Below, in pieces: positions 36,552 through 48,471 of a DNA stretch of 64,000 bases (position 1 is its first letter; the number at the start of each line of letters is the position of its first letter). A model generated the notes under the pieces. That model had not been told where the DNA came from. It ran no database searches and saw only the letters and a program-made list of their open reading frames with translations. The position numbers and the translations under genes are program-made. This DNA comes from Cupriavidus sp. P-10 (lineage in GTDB: Bacteria; Pseudomonadota; Gammaproteobacteria; Burkholderiales; Burkholderiaceae), in assembly GCF_003402535.2 (NCBI RefSeq), contig NZ_AP025171.1, positions 1,736,001 to 1,800,000 on the forward strand, in the 5' to 3' direction.

Positions 36552-36896
36552 CTACGGCACCGTCCCGCCGAGCTGCCGCAATAGCGTCTTCACGATTTCG
36601 TCGTGCAGATCCAGCGCGGCAGCGAGCGTCGGCGCGCCGTAGCTTTGATTGTCGTGCTCGCCCATGCCGGTCACGCGGGTCACGAACAGCGGTGCGTCGC
36701 CTGACGCCTGCGCCAGTCCCCGAAAACGCGTGGTGACCACGCCGCCGCTGTCCTGCAACAGCGTGCGGCGGAATATAGGGTCGTTCTCGGCCATCCAGCG
36801 CTCCCACGCCTCGCGCCCCGCCACCGCCACCGGGCGGTTCTTCAGGTCCAGGACGTAGTAGCGGCTCCAGCGGCCGGGTTCTGCGCGGGCCTTCAT
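36552..36896 (-). CDS. Small protein of unknown function
   Basis: This 114-residue protein has no signal or membrane segment. It contains TTRFRGLAQASGDAPLFVTR and ends with LHDEIVKTLLRQLGGTVP. GGAGGGAG lies 7 nt before the ATG, so it is well supported as a gene. The family is not recognised. It is convergent with the beta-lactamase gene, 46 bp away. Confidence 0.75.
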   Translation of the reverse strand: MKARAEPGRWSRYYVLDLKNRPVAVAGREAWERWMAENDPIFRRTLLQDSGGVVTTRFRGLAQASGDAPLFVTRVTGMGEHDNQSYGAPTLAAALDLHDEIVKTLLRQLGGTVP

Positions 36897-37019
36897 CGTC
36901 TTGCTCCCTCCGGTTGTCCGGTTTCTACGCTAGCCAGCTGACGGGCGGCGCGCAAGCAAAGTGCGCTATTAGCAACCCATAAGTCATGCGGCGCATCGGC
37001 CGTGCGGGTTTTCCCGTGG

Positions 37020-37062
37020 TTGAGTTCTGCCCTCGACTAATCTTTAATTCAACATGAATTAA
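37020..37062 (+). promoter_or_regulatory. Promoter and palindromic operator of the fructose operon
   Basis: TTGAGT at 37020-37025 and TTTAAT at 37043-37048 (17-bp spacer) form a good sigma-70 promoter. Its -10 overlaps a perfect 8-bp inverted repeat, TTAATTCA-ACA-TGAATTAA, at 37044-37062. The first gene downstream, 50 bp on, is a ROK repressor. A repressor bound here would block RNA polymerase, so autoregulation and sugar-induced release are expected. Confidence 0.6.
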
Positions 37063-37112
37063 TTAATACCGGAGCCGGCGCCCATGTGCGTCGGCCAGAG
37101 GACGGAGACAAC

Positions 37113-38361
37113 ATGACCGCATCCAAGGCAGGCCGTGGCGTGAATTCCGCCAGCCTGCGCCTGTACAACGAACGCGCGCTGCTGTTGGCGTTGCGCCGGG
37201 CCGGAGAGGCGTCGAAGGCCGATCTAGCGCGGATGGCGCAGCTGACCAACACCGCCGTCGGCAGCATCGTGCAAACCCTCGCCGACGAAGGGCTGGTCGA
37301 GCAGGCCGGGCGCCGCACCGAAGGCCAGCGCGGCCAGCCCGCCAGCCTGATCCGGCTCAAGGCCAAGGGCGCCTTCGGCATCGGCGTGCGGCTCGACCGC
37401 GGCAGCATCGAGACCGTGATGGTGGACTTTGCCGGCGAACTGCTCGCCAGCCATGCCCACCAACTGGTCCTGCCCCACCCCGAGCAGGCACTGGAACTGG
37501 TGCGTCGCGATATCGAGGCGATGCGCGCCCAGCTCAGCCCGGACGAGCAGAAGCGGCTGCTGGGAATCGGCGTGGCGCAGCCCTATAACCTCGGGGCGTG
37601 GCTGCGCGAGCTGGATGTGCAGGGCCAGGACTTCCAGGCGAGCTTCCGCGCCTGGGACGAAGCCGACTTCGCTGCGATGCTCAACAGCGTCACCGGCCTG
37701 CCGGTGTTCAGCGAGAACGACGGCACCGCCGCCGCCGTGGCCGAGATGTTCTACGGGCGCCACCATGCGCAGCATTTCCTCTATGTGTTCCTGGGCCCGG
37801 CCATCGGCGGCGGCGTGGTGCTCAATGGCGACTGCGTGCGCGGCGTGTCGGGGAATGCCGGCGATATCGCCATGATGCCGGTGCCGCCCAGCACCCTGCC
37901 CTCCGCGCCCGCCCCCGGCGGCAAGCGGCGCGACCTGCTGCTGTCGCGCGCGTCGCTCAATGCGCTGACGCGCCACCTGCGCTATCACGGCGTGGCGGTC
38001 AACGGCCATGCCGACCTGCAGCGACAGGCCGAGCTGGGCCATCCGGCGGTGGCGGAATGGATCGACGACTGCGTCGACGCGCTGGCGCCCGCCCTGCAAT
38101 CAGCGCTGGCGGTGCTCGACGTGCCGCTGGTGATCTTCGACGCCGACATCGACGGCGGGCTGGTGTCGACCCTGATCGGCCGGCTGCAGCAGGCGCTGGC
38201 CGACAGCGCGCCCGAAGCGCGCGCGCCCGCCACCGTGGTGCGCGGCTGCTTCGGCGCCAACGCTGGCGCGGTCGGCGCCGCGTCGCTGCCGATGTTCATG
38301 AACTTCTCGCCGCGCGCCGAACTGCTCAAGGGCGCCTCGGCCATCGTCCCGGAGGCCAGCC

Positions 38362-38375
<14 letters not shown>
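37113..38375 (+). CDS. frcR: ROK-family transcriptional regulator of the fructose operon
   Basis: This 420-residue regulator has an N-terminal winged HTH ([20 protein letters not shown], then [20 protein letters not shown], residues 13-52) and a C-terminal ROK sugar-binding domain ([26 protein letters not shown]). The cysteine-rich zinc motif common in ROK proteins is missing; the corresponding region reads [14 protein letters not shown]. It is first gene of the operon, ends 14 bp inside the ABC ATPase gene and likely represses its own promoter. GGAG lies 7 nt before the ATG. Confidence 0.88.
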
Positions 38376-39966
<1,591 letters not shown>

Positions 39967-39976
39967 CGAGGCCCGC

Positions 39977-40016
39977 GGTTGCTCCCCTCTCCCGCAAGCG
40001 GGAGAGGGGAGCAACC
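39977..40016. repeat. REP-like palindrome inside the fructose operon
   Basis: Two perfect 19-bp arms (the first GGTTGCTCCCCTCTCCCGC) flank a central AA. The core CTCCCGCAAGCGGGAG type is common as dispersed repeat DNA in related genomes. It starts 10 bp after the frcA stop and has no T-run. It may lower downstream expression or stabilise the upstream mRNA. Confidence 0.8.
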
Positions 40017-40104
40017 AATCGGTTCAGCAGTCGTTAATTGCAAGACATATACGCACATAAGCACTTCGGCCCCCGCAGGCACGACGTTCCGACAAGGAGA
40101 CACC

Positions 40105-41136
40105 ATGCGCAACCCCTTCCATCCCACCGCCCACGCCACTGCAGCCGTCGCCCCATCCACCGGCCCGGCCCTGCCGGGCGCCGCCGGCCGCGCCACTACG
40201 CAGGAGCGCCTGCGCGCGCTCGGCATGCTGCCGGTGCTGGTGCTGCTCTGCTTCGGCTTCACGCTGCTGACCGACAACTTCGCCAGCCTGCAGAACCTGT
40301 CGATCATCGCGCAGCAGGCGTCGATCAACCTGGTGCTGGCCGCGGGCATGACCTTTGTCATCCTGACCGGCGGCATCGACCTTTCGGTGGGATCGATCCT
40401 GTCGGTGTCCGCGGTAGTGGCGATGCTGGTTTCGCTGGTGCCGCAGCTGGCGGCGCTGAGCGTGCCCGCGGCGCTGCTGTGCGGGCTGCTGTTCGGGCTG
40501 GTCAACGGCGCGCTGATCGCCTTCATGAAACTGCCGCCGTTCATCGTGACGCTCGGCAGCCTGACCGCGGTGCGCGGCCTGGCCCGGCTGGTGGGCCATG
40601 ACAGCACCGTCTACAACCCCGACATCTCCTTTGCCTTCATCGGCAACGGCGACCTGCTGGGCGTGCCCTGGCTGGTCGTGATCGCGGCAGCAGTGGTGGC
40701 GGTGTCGTGGCTGGTGCTGCGCCGCACGGTGCTGGGCCTGCAGATCTATGCCGTTGGCGGCAACGCCGAGGCGGCCCGGCTGTCGGGCATCAAGGTGTGG
40801 GTGGTGCTGCTCTTCGTCTATGCCGTGTCCGGCCTGCTGTCGGGGCTGGGTGGCGTCATGTCGGCATCGCGGCTGTACGCGGCCAACGGCCTGCAGCTTG
40901 GCCAGTCCTATGAGCTGGACGCGATTGCCGCGGTGATCCTGGGTGGCACCAGCTTCGTCGGCGGGGTCGGCTCGATCACCGGCACGCTGGTCGGAGCACT
41001 GATCATCGCGGTGCTGTCCAACGGACTGATCCTGCTGGGCGTGTCGGATATCTGGCAATACATCATCAAGGGGCTGGTGATCATCGGCGCGGTGGCGCTG
41101 GACCGCTACCGCCAGAAAGGCTCGGCGCGGACCTGA
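40105..41136 (+). CDS. frcC: Sugar ABC transporter permease
   Basis: This 343-residue CUT2 permease has about ten helices and typical blocks: LAAGMTFVILTGGIDLSVGS, FIVTLGSLTAVRGLARL and LGGTSFVGGVGSITGTLVGA. AAGGAG lies before the ATG at 40105. The longer frame starting at 39979 is rejected as it runs through the palindrome. It would form the transmembrane channel with FrcA. Confidence 0.93.
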   Translation: MRNPFHPTAHATAAVAPSTGPALPGAAGRATTQERLRALGMLPVLVLLCFGFTLLTDNFASLQNLSIIAQQASINLVLAAGMTFVILTGGIDLSVGSILSVSAVVAMLVSLVPQLAALSVPAALLCGLLFGLVNGALIAFMKLPPFIVTLGSLTAVRGLARLVGHDSTVYNPDISFAFIGNGDLLGVPWLVVIAAAVVAVSWLVLRRTVLGLQIYAVGGNAEAARLSGIKVWVVLLFVYAVSGLLSGLGGVMSASRLYAANGLQLGQSYELDAIAAVILGGTSFVGGVGSITGTLVGALIIAVLSNGLILLGVSDIWQYIIKGLVIIGAVALDRYRQKGSART

Positions 41137-41174
41137 CTAACGCCCCTGCACAACGCCCTGACAGGAGACAGATC

Positions 41175-42149
41175 GTGATCAAGCCTTTCCTCTGCGCACT
41201 GGCAGTGGGCGCCCTGGCCGCGCTCAGCGCGCCGCCGGCCGCCGCGCAGGCGCCGTCGCAGCCTGCCGCACAAACCCCGCCGCGCCAGCTCAAGAAGGTC
41301 GGCGTAACGCTGGGCTCGCTCGGCAACCCGTATTTCGTCGCGCTGGCGCGAGGTGCCGAAGCCGCGGCACGGCAGGTCAATCCCGACGTCAAGGTCACCG
41401 TGCTGTCGGCGGACTATGACCTGAACAAGCAGTTCACCCATATCGACAGCTTTATCGTCGCCAAAGTCGACCTGATCCTGATCAACGCGGCGGATGCGAG
41501 GGCGATCGAGCCCGCAGTGCGCAAGGCGCGCAAGGCCGGCATCGTGGTGGTGGCGGTCGATGTGGCGGCCGCCGGTGCCGATGCCACGGTGCAGACCGAC
41601 AACACCCAGGCCGGCGAGCTGGCGTGCGGCTTTATCGCCGAGCGGCTCAAGGGGCGCGGCAACGTGATCATCCAGAACGGGCCGCCGGTGTCGGCGGTGC
41701 TCGATCGCGTGAAGGGCTGCAAGGCCGTGCTGGCGCGGCACCCCGACATCCGCATCCTGTCGGACGACCAGGACGCCAAGGGCTCGCGCGAGGGCGGCCT
41801 GAACGTGATGCAGCTGTACCTGACGCGCTTTCCCAAGGTCGACGCGGTCTTCACCATCAACGACCCGCAGGCCGTGGGCGCCGACCTGGCCGCGCGCCAG
41901 CTCAACCGCCGCGGCATCCTGATCGCTTCGGTCGATGGCGCACCCGATATCGAGGCCGCGCTCAAGGCCGATACGCTGGTGCAGGCGTCGGCCAGCCAGG
42001 ACCCGTGGGCCATCGCGCGCACCGCGGTGCAGCTGGGCGTCGGCATGATGAACGGCCAACGTCCCGCCGCGCCGACGGTGATGCTGCCATCGACACTGGT
42101 GACGCGCGCCAATGTCGGCCAGTACAAGGGCTGGGCCGCGCCGCGCTGA
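41175..42149 (+). CDS. frcB: Sugar ABC transporter periplasmic binding protein
   Basis: This 324-residue protein has a signal ending APPAAAQAPSQ and a type I (ribose-like) binding fold with GVTLGSLGNPYFVALARGAE, VDLILINAADARAIEP and AVFTINDPQAVGADLAARQ. The start is a GTG at 41175, after ACAGGAG. It would deliver the sugar, most likely fructose given the neighbours, to FrcCA. It is followed by zwf after 58 bp. Confidence 0.92.
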   Translation: MIKPFLCALAVGALAALSAPPAAAQAPSQPAAQTPPRQLKKVGVTLGSLGNPYFVALARGAEAAARQVNPDVKVTVLSADYDLNKQFTHIDSFIVAKVDLILINAADARAIEPAVRKARKAGIVVVAVDVAAAGADATVQTDNTQAGELACGFIAERLKGRGNVIIQNGPPVSAVLDRVKGCKAVLARHPDIRILSDDQDAKGSREGGLNVMQLYLTRFPKVDAVFTINDPQAVGADLAARQLNRRGILIASVDGAPDIEAALKADTLVQASASQDPWAIARTAVQLGVGMMNGQRPAAPTVMLPSTLVTRANVGQYKGWAAPR

Positions 42150-42207
42150 GCGGCATGGCCTGCCATCTTTTCAAATCGCCTTGCCTAACACACCGTTTCT
42201 TCCTGAC

Positions 42208-43698
42208 ATGATGGACAGCCTTTCCACCGCGGCCCCGGCCGCGGCCCACGCGCCCGAATTCGACTTCGTCCTGTTCGGCGCCACCGGCGACCTGGCGCGG
42301 CGCAAGCTGCTGCCGGCGCTGTTCGATGCGCACGCCGCCGGCGCGTTGCACCCGCGCGGGCGCATCCTGGCGCTGGGCAGCCAGCCGCTGTCGCACGACG
42401 CCTATGTGGCCATGCTGAACGACGAGGTGCTGCCGGCGCTGGCCGGCAACGTTGCGGCCTGGCAAGGTTTCCTGGAGCGCATCGTGTACCTGCAGGTCGA
42501 TGCAAACGCCGATGCCGGCTTCGATGCGCTCGCCGAACTGGTCAACGCCCGCGCGGCGCCGGTGGTGGTGTGCTACCTGGCAACGGCACCTCACCTCTTC
42601 GCCACCATCTGCGCCCAGCTGGCGCGCGTGGGGCTGGCCGGCGAGCGCAGCCGGGTGGTACTGGAGAAGCCGCTCGGCCATGACCTGGCGTCGTCCGAAG
42701 CCATCAATGCCGAAGTGGCGCGGCATTTCGCCGAGGACCGCATCTATCGCATCGACCATTACCTGGGCAAGGAGTCGGTGCAGAACCTGATGGCGATGCG
42801 TTTCGGCAACGTGCTGTTCGAGCCCCTGTGGCGGCGCGAATGGGTGCGCCAGGTGCAGATCAGCATTGCCGAAGAGCTGGGCGTGGAGCGGCGCGGCGGC
42901 TTCTACGACGGCATCGGCGCGCTGCGCGACATGGTGCAGAACCACCTGCTGCAGCTGCTTTGCATGGTGGCGATGGAGCCGCCCACCAGCCTGTCGGAAG
43001 ACGCCATCCGCGACGAGAAGCTCAAGATCCTGAAGGCGCTGCGCCCGATCCGCACCGAGGACGTGGCCGAGAAAGTGGTACGCGGGCAGTATTGCCGCGG
43101 CGCCGCCGGCGGCAATCCGGTGCCGGGCTACGCCAGCGAGCCGGGTATCGCCCCGGACAGCCGCACCGAGACCTTTGTCGCGATCCGCGCCGAGATCGCC
43201 AACTGGCGCTGGGCCGGTGTGCCGTTCTACCTGCGTACCGGCAAGCGCATGCAATCGCGCGTGGCCGAGATCGTGATCCATTTCCACGACGTACCGTACC
43301 CGCTGTTCCCGCATCCGCTGGGCACCATGGCCGGCAACCGTCTGGTGATCACGCTGCAGCCGGAAGAGAGCATCCGCCTCTATTTCCTGACCAAGCAGCC
43401 GGGCGACACGCAGGCGCTGCTGCCCGCCTCGCTCGACCTGCAGCTGACCAGCGCGGCCCCGCGCGTGCGGCGCGTGGGTGCGTATGAGCGGCTGCTGCTC
43501 GACGTGATCCGCGGCCGGCTGGGGCTGTTCGTTCGCCGCGACGAGCAGGTGCAGGCGTGGCGCTGGGTCGCGCCGATCCTGCAGGCGTGGGAGAACACTA
43601 CCGCGCCGCCCAAGCCATATACCGCCGGCACCTGGGGGCCGGCGGCCTCCAGCGCCCTGCTGTCTCGCGACGGCCAGGCCTGGCACGAGGAAATGTAG
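42208..43698 (+). CDS. zwf: Glucose-6-phosphate 1-dehydrogenase
   Basis: This 496-residue enzyme oxidises glucose-6-phosphate to 6-phosphogluconolactone with NADP or NAD. It has the nucleotide motif [16 protein letters not shown] from residue 24 and the active-site signature IDHYLGKE starting at about 182. The start at 42208 (or the adjacent ATG at 42211) is chosen. It ends 11 bp before pgi. This position supports the route fructose to F6P to G6P to Entner-Doudoroff. Usual length. Confidence 0.96.
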   Translation: MMDSLSTAAPAAAHAPEFDFVLFGATGDLARRKLLPALFDAHAAGALHPRGRILALGSQPLSHDAYVAMLNDEVLPALAGNVAAWQGFLERIVYLQVDANADAGFDALAELVNARAAPVVVCYLATAPHLFATICAQLARVGLAGERSRVVLEKPLGHDLASSEAINAEVARHFAEDRIYRIDHYLGKESVQNLMAMRFGNVLFEPLWRREWVRQVQISIAEELGVERRGGFYDGIGALRDMVQNHLLQLLCMVAMEPPTSLSEDAIRDEKLKILKALRPIRTEDVAEKVVRGQYCRGAAGGNPVPGYASEPGIAPDSRTETFVAIRAEIANWRWAGVPFYLRTGKRMQSRVAEIVIHFHDVPYPLFPHPLGTMAGNRLVITLQPEESIRLYFLTKQPGDTQALLPASLDLQLTSAAPRVRRVGAYERLLLDVIRGRLGLFVRRDEQVQAWRWVAPILQAWENTTAPPKPYTAGTWGPAASSALLSRDGQAWHEEM

Positions 43699-43709
43699 GA
43701 GCCATCGAC

Positions 43710-45359
43710 ATGCACACCACCCTCCCCGCCTGGCAAGCGCTGCGCGCCCATGCCGAGACCCTGCGCCATACCCATATGCGCGGCTGGTTCGACGGCCCGC
43801 ATGGCCTTGTGCGCGCCGAGCGCCTCACCGCCGAGGCCTGCGGCCTGACGCTCGACTTCGCCAAGAACCGCATCACCGGCGAGACCCTGCAACTGCTGCT
43901 CGACCTGGCAGGCCAGGCACGCGTGGCAGAACGGCGCGATGCCATGTTCGCCGGCGAGCCGGTCAACACCACCGAGCGCCGCGCCGCGCTGCATATCGCG
44001 TTGCGCGCTTACCCGGAAGACGGCTACCGTGCGCTCGGCGTGCCGGTCGGCGAGGACGTTGCCGCGGTGCTGGCGCAAATGGAACGATTTGCCGATGCCG
44101 TGCGCAGCGGCGCCTGGACTGGCTTTGACGGCCGCGCGATCACCGATGTGGTCAACATCGGCATCGGCGGCTCGGACCTGGGACCGCGCATGGTCTGCCG
44201 TGCGCTGGCGAGCGCCGGAATGGCCGACCACGCCGGGCCGCGCATGCATTTCGTCGCCAACGTCGACGGCAGCGACCTGGCGCGCACGCTGGCGCCGCTG
44301 GACGCCGCGACGACGCTGGTGATCGTCTGCTCCAAGACCTTCACCACGCTGGAAACGATGGCCAATGCCGGCACCGCGCGCGACTGGTTCGTGCAGCAGG
44401 GTGCGTCTCGCGCGGACCTGGCGCGCCATTTCGTGGCGGTCTCGACCAACCGCGAGGCGGTGGCCGCGTTCGGCATCGACCCGGCCAACATGTTCCCGTT
44501 CTGGGACTGGGTAGGGGGACGCTTTTCGCTGTGGTCGGCGGTGGGACTGTCGATCGCCGTGGCGGTGGGCTTCACGCGCTTCCGCGAACTGCTCGACGGC
44601 GCGCGCGCGATGGACCTGCATTTCGCCAGCGCGCCGCCGGCGCAGAACCTGCCAATGCTGCTGGGACTGCTCGATGTCTGGTATCGCAGCTTCCTCGGCG
44701 CCGGCAGCCGCTGTGTTGCCCCTTACTGCGAACCGCTGGAGCTGTTGCCTGCCTTCCTGCAGCAACTGGAGATGGAAAGCAATGGCAAGTCGGTGCGGCT
44801 CGATGGCGGCAGCATCCAGGCAGGCTCAGCCCCCGTGGTGTGGGGCACGACCGGCACCAACGGCCAGCACGCGTATTTCCAGATGATGCACCAGGGCTCG
44901 CAGCTGGTTCCGGTAGACTTCATCGCCACGCTGGAGCCGGTCAGCGACCTGCCGGGGCACCATGCCAAGCTGCTGGCCAATTGCTTCGCGCAGGGCGAGG
45001 CGCTGCTGCGCGGGCGCACCGCTGACGAAGTGCGCGCCGAAGGCGTCAGCGATGAAGCGCTGGTGCCGCACCTGGTGTTCGAAGGCAACCGGCCCAGCAA
45101 TACGCTGCTGCTGCAGCGGCTGGATCCGTGGCACCTCGGTGCGCTGCTGGCATTGGCCGAGCATCGCACCTTCGTGCAGGGCGCGCTGTGGCAGATCAAC
45201 TCCTTTGACCAGTGGGGCGTTGAACTGGGCAAGAAGCTGGCCGCACCGATCCAGCGCGAGCTGGAAGGCACGGCGGCCGCGACCCGGCACGACGCCTCCA
45301 CCGCCGCACTGATCCGCCGCGCGCAGGCCGCCCTGGCCCCGCAAGGCGCCGAGGCCTGA
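43710..45359 (+). CDS. pgi: Glucose-6-phosphate isomerase
   Basis: This 549-residue enzyme interconverts fructose-6-phosphate and glucose-6-phosphate. Signature blocks are [31 protein letters not shown] and [12 protein letters not shown]. The ATG at 43710 lies 11 bp after the zwf stop and AGGAG is near it. A likely second copy of a housekeeping gene devoted to fructose use. Confidence 0.96.
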   Translation: MHTTLPAWQALRAHAETLRHTHMRGWFDGPHGLVRAERLTAEACGLTLDFAKNRITGETLQLLLDLAGQARVAERRDAMFAGEPVNTTERRAALHIALRAYPEDGYRALGVPVGEDVAAVLAQMERFADAVRSGAWTGFDGRAITDVVNIGIGGSDLGPRMVCRALASAGMADHAGPRMHFVANVDGSDLARTLAPLDAATTLVIVCSKTFTTLETMANAGTARDWFVQQGASRADLARHFVAVSTNREAVAAFGIDPANMFPFWDWVGGRFSLWSAVGLSIAVAVGFTRFRELLDGARAMDLHFASAPPAQNLPMLLGLLDVWYRSFLGAGSRCVAPYCEPLELLPAFLQQLEMESNGKSVRLDGGSIQAGSAPVVWGTTGTNGQHAYFQMMHQGSQLVPVDFIATLEPVSDLPGHHAKLLANCFAQGEALLRGRTADEVRAEGVSDEALVPHLVFEGNRPSNTLLLQRLDPWHLGALLALAEHRTFVQGALWQINSFDQWGVELGKKLAAPIQRELEGTAAATRHDASTAALIRRAQAALAPQGAEA

Positions 45360-45380
45360 GTTTTCCGCCGGAGACAACCG

Positions 45381-46337
45381 ATGTCCACGCCTACCTCCCT
45401 GCCCCGCTATGTCGTCTTTGGCGAGGCACTCACCGACATGGTGCGCCAGCCCGACGGCAGCTGGCTTGGCCTGCCCGGCGGCTCGTGCTGGAACGTGGCG
45501 CGCACCGGCGCGCGGCTGGGCATTGCCACCGCATTCGCCGGCAGCGTCAGCCAGGACCTGTTTGGCGACGACCTTGCCCACGCCAGCGCCGCGGCCGGGT
45601 TGGACACGCGCTTCCTGCAGCGCGTGCCGCGCTCTCCCTTCCTGGCCTTCGTCGCCTCGCGCCATCCGCCGCAGTATTTCTTTGTCGGCGACGACAGCGC
45701 CGACCTGCACTTCGATCCCGCCGCGCTGCCTGGGGGCTGGCGCCAGGCCGCTGAGGTCGTGCATTTCGGCTCGATCAGCCTGGTGCGCCAGCCGCTGGCC
45801 GCGCGGCTGTGCGAAGAAGCCACGCAGGCTGCGCAAGCCGGCAAGCGCATCGCCTTCGATCCCAATTTCCGCGACCTGATGCGTACGCCGCACTACGGCG
45901 CGGTGCTGGCGCATATGCTGCGACTGGCGAGCTACGTAAAGATCTCCGACGAGGACCTGGCAGGCCTCTTTCCCACCCTCGACACTTCTGCCGCCTTCGC
46001 GCAGGTACGCGCCATGGCGCCCGACGCCACCGTGATGCTGACGCGCGGCGCCGAGGGCATGACGCTGTTCAAAGGCAGTGCCACGGTCGAACAGCCGGCG
46101 CTGCGCGTCGAAGTCGCCGACACGGTCGGCTGCGGTGACGCCGCGATGGGCGGGTGGATGGCAGGCGTGCTGTCGGGCGCCGCACACGACCTGGCGGCGC
46201 AGGCGCGGCTTGCCGCTGCGGCGGCGGCGGTGGCGGCGACGAGGGCCGGGGCATATCCGCCGTCGCGGGAAGAAGTCGAGGGATTGCTGAACGCTAAGGC
46301 AAAAACGCCGGCGACAACAACCGCAATCCGATCGTAA
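45381..46337 (+). CDS. PfkB-family sugar kinase, probable fructokinase
   Basis: This 318-residue kinase has the PfkB first motif GLPGGSCWNVARTGARLG and the second motif DTVGCGDAAMGG at 247-258, with the catalytic Asp253. Family members phosphorylate fructose, ribose or ketodeoxygluconate; as last gene of the fructose operon it should make fructose-6-phosphate. The tail overlaps the next, convergent gene by 44 bp. Confidence 0.9.
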   Translation: MSTPTSLPRYVVFGEALTDMVRQPDGSWLGLPGGSCWNVARTGARLGIATAFAGSVSQDLFGDDLAHASAAAGLDTRFLQRVPRSPFLAFVASRHPPQYFFVGDDSADLHFDPAALPGGWRQAAEVVHFGSISLVRQPLAARLCEEATQAAQAGKRIAFDPNFRDLMRTPHYGAVLAHMLRLASYVKISDEDLAGLFPTLDTSAAFAQVRAMAPDATVMLTRGAEGMTLFKGSATVEQPALRVEVADTVGCGDAAMGGWMAGVLSGAAHDLAAQARLAAAAAAVAATRAGAYPPSREEVEGLLNAKAKTPATTTAIRS

Positions 46338-47010
46338 AAAACCGCTCGCCAGTCCCACCGCCGAACACATTGCCATAGGTGGTATCGACCTGCACCCGGT
46401 CCCGCACGACCCAGAAGCGCAGCCCCGCCTGGAACGAGGGCTTGCCGCGGTTCTCGCCAAAGGTCTCGGCGACGACGGCCACACGCGGATGTACCTGGGT
46501 TTCGGTGCCTACACCCCATGTCATGCGCGTCTGTCCCGCTTCGGTGTCACGATTGGCACCGACGTTGAGGTGCGCCAGGAAGCGATCGTCGGCAAACGAG
46601 AACGACACCGGCACGTTGACATAGACGTTGCCGAACAGCTTGCGCTGTTCCGCGGTGGGATGGTGAATCAGGCCAGCCGTCAAGGCAACGCCATAGCCGC
46701 CGGTTTCCAGCGGCCTGAGCAGCGTCTTCCCCTGGAACTGCACGTTGGTGAAATCCGTGCCGCCGTCCACGCGCTGCAGCGACCCGCCCAGGCTCAGTTC
46801 CAGGTTCCCGGTAGGGTTGCAGCCCGGCAGCGCCCAGAACTCATTGCCGGCGGATTGAAACTGCATCCACGATTCAAGCTGGCAGGACTTCGGATCGACG
46901 ATGCGGGCATCGTCGGTGATCAGCGGCCGCGCGGCGATCGCGGCCCGGCTGGTGACCGCGGCCAGCAAGGCCAGCGCGGCGAGACGAACAAAGACATGGT
47001 GCCATGCCAT
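46294..47010 (-). CDS. Outer-membrane-like protein of unknown function
   Basis: This 238-residue protein starts MAWHHVFVRL with GGAGGG 6 nt before it. A signal peptide (LLAAVTSRAAIAARP) leads into a beta-rich sequence of amphipathic strands (GNLELSLGGSLQRVDGG, then RFLAHLNVGANRDTEAG) like MetA-pathway/transporter-type beta-barrel proteins. No specific family is recognised. It overlaps the kinase gene tail-to-tail. Confidence 0.7.
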   Translation of the reverse strand: MAWHHVFVRLAALALLAAVTSRAAIAARPLITDDARIVDPKSCQLESWMQFQSAGNEFWALPGCNPTGNLELSLGGSLQRVDGGTDFTNVQFQGKTLLRPLETGGYGVALTAGLIHHPTAEQRKLFGNVYVNVPVSFSFADDRFLAHLNVGANRDTEAGQTRMTWGVGTETQVHPRVAVVAETFGENRGKPSFQAGLRFWVVRDRVQVDTTYGNVFGGGTGERFFTIGLRLLSPAFLP

Positions 47011-47362
47011 GGCAGCCCTCCTGAACACATGCGGGAACACGGCCGGCGACGATACACGGCGGTCGTGACAGGATTTCGATGAGCAGGAAAGGGACGCCGG
47101 CGGCACCGCAGCAGCGTGCGCGAGTGCCGGATTGACGTGAATGAAGCCTTGCCGGTGGCAAGGACGCTGCAGGCCGCGTCAGCGCGCGCCTGCAGCCACA
47201 AGACTGCAGTTGCTCAGCGCGCCACGGCGGCCCGGGGCGATCCCCTTCCGCGAGAATAACTGGGACAACTGTCCACGGATAGCTCCGTTTATCAGAACGG
47301 GGCGCAGTGTAATGCCTGCGCCGGAAGCGGGTCAACCCGCGCGCGGCGGGTCTTGCATCGGA
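47011..47362. other. Intergenic region, no gene
   Basis: These 352 bp hold no supported gene. GGACA-AC-TGTCC at about 47262-47273 is a short palindrome that might be a regulatory site. The outer-membrane protein promoter must lie here. Confidence 0.4.
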
Positions 47363-48334
47363 TCAGGAACCGGCCTTGTAGTTGGTTTCCTTGACGATTC
47401 GGGCCCAGCGGGCCGTATCTTCGGCGATGGTGGTGGCGAACTGCTCCGGCGTGCTGCCGACCGCCTCGTAGTCGATCGCCGCCAGTTTTTCCTTGATTTC
47501 CGGCAGCGCGACGATGCGCGTCACCTCCTGGTTCAACCGGGCGACAATCTCCCTGGGCGTGCCGGCAGGCGCCAGCAAGCCCGCCCATGAGTTGAACGCC
47601 ATGCCGTCGAAGCCCGCCTCCTGCATGGTCGGCACCTGCGGCAGCGTCGGTGAACGCCTGGAAGCAAACACCGCCAGCGGACGCAGCTTGCCGGCCTTGA
47701 TCATCGCCATCGAATTGAACGGATCGATGGTCATGTCGACCTCGCCCGACGCCACGGCCTGCATCTGCGGCCCGGTGCCCTTGTACGAAGCGCTGACGAC
47801 ATCAGGAATTCCCGCGTTCGCCTTGAAGCTCGCCCCGATCAGCTCGATCATGCTGCTGCCGACTGACATGCTCAGCGGCCTGGTCTTGGACTTGGCCAGC
47901 GCCACGAATTCCTGCACGGTCCTGGCCGGCACGGATGGGTGGACCACCATGACGAAGCCGATATTGCTGATCAGCGAAATCGGCGCAAAACTCTTCAGCG
48001 GCTCATAACCGGCCTTGTACAGCAGCGGGCTTAGCGTTTGCGCCCCGGCACTGTTGAGCAGCAGCGTATAGCCGTCCGGCGCGGCGCGCGCCACGATGTC
48101 GGTGCCGATGATGCCGTTGGCGCCGGGCCGGTTTTCCACCACTACCGACTGCTTCAGCGCCTCGCCCAGCTTCTGCGAGATCAGCCGCGCCACCACGTCG
48201 GTAGCGCCGCCGGGAGAGAACGGCACCACCACGCGGATCGGCTTGCTGGGATAGGTGTCGCTCCAGGCCAGCGTGGGCAGGGTGCCCAGCACGGCGGCGC
48301 ACAGCATCAGGCGGCGACGCAGGTTGACGGTCAT
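47363..48334 (-). CDS. Bug/TctC-family periplasmic solute-binding protein
   Basis: This 323-residue protein has a signal (LMLCAAVLGTLPTLAWSDTY) and the Bug pattern: YPSKPIRVVVPFSPGGATDV, VVENRPGANGIIGTDIVA, and SWAGLLAPAGTP near the end. These bind carboxylates. No TctAB membrane partner is present, as is usual for the orphan Bug proteins of this group. The ATG at 48334 (MTVNLRRRL) is preferred to 48391. It lies downstream of the GlxA-type regulator on the same strand. Confidence 0.92.
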   Translation of the reverse strand: MTVNLRRRLMLCAAVLGTLPTLAWSDTYPSKPIRVVVPFSPGGATDVVARLISQKLGEALKQSVVVENRPGANGIIGTDIVARAAPDGYTLLLNSAGAQTLSPLLYKAGYEPLKSFAPISLISNIGFVMVVHPSVPARTVQEFVALAKSKTRPLSMSVGSSMIELIGASFKANAGIPDVVSASYKGTGPQMQAVASGEVDMTIDPFNSMAMIKAGKLRPLAVFASRRSPTLPQVPTMQEAGFDGMAFNSWAGLLAPAGTPREIVARLNQEVTRIVALPEIKEKLAAIDYEAVGSTPEQFATTIAEDTARWARIVKETNYKAGS

Positions 48335-48385
48335 CGGGCAGTCTCCGGTTAGCGGGCCGCCGGCACATCGCCAGGGCCCGTCATT

Positions 48386-48421
48386 ATTCATGGTTATGAA
48401 TTGGATTTTATGCCCATAAAT
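48386..48421. promoter_or_regulatory. Candidate operator: two AT-rich palindromes before the Bug gene
   Basis: ATTCAT-GGTT-ATGAAT (48386-48401) and TTTA-TGCCCA-TAAA (about 48408-48421) lie 50-90 bp before the ATG of the minus-strand Bug gene. They are AT-rich islands in GC-rich DNA, as expected for a control region. No regulator can be assigned. Confidence 0.35.
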
Positions 48422-48471
48422 TTCATCGTCAACTGAGGGTATGTACGGACGACGTTAGCCGCCGCGCGGCA

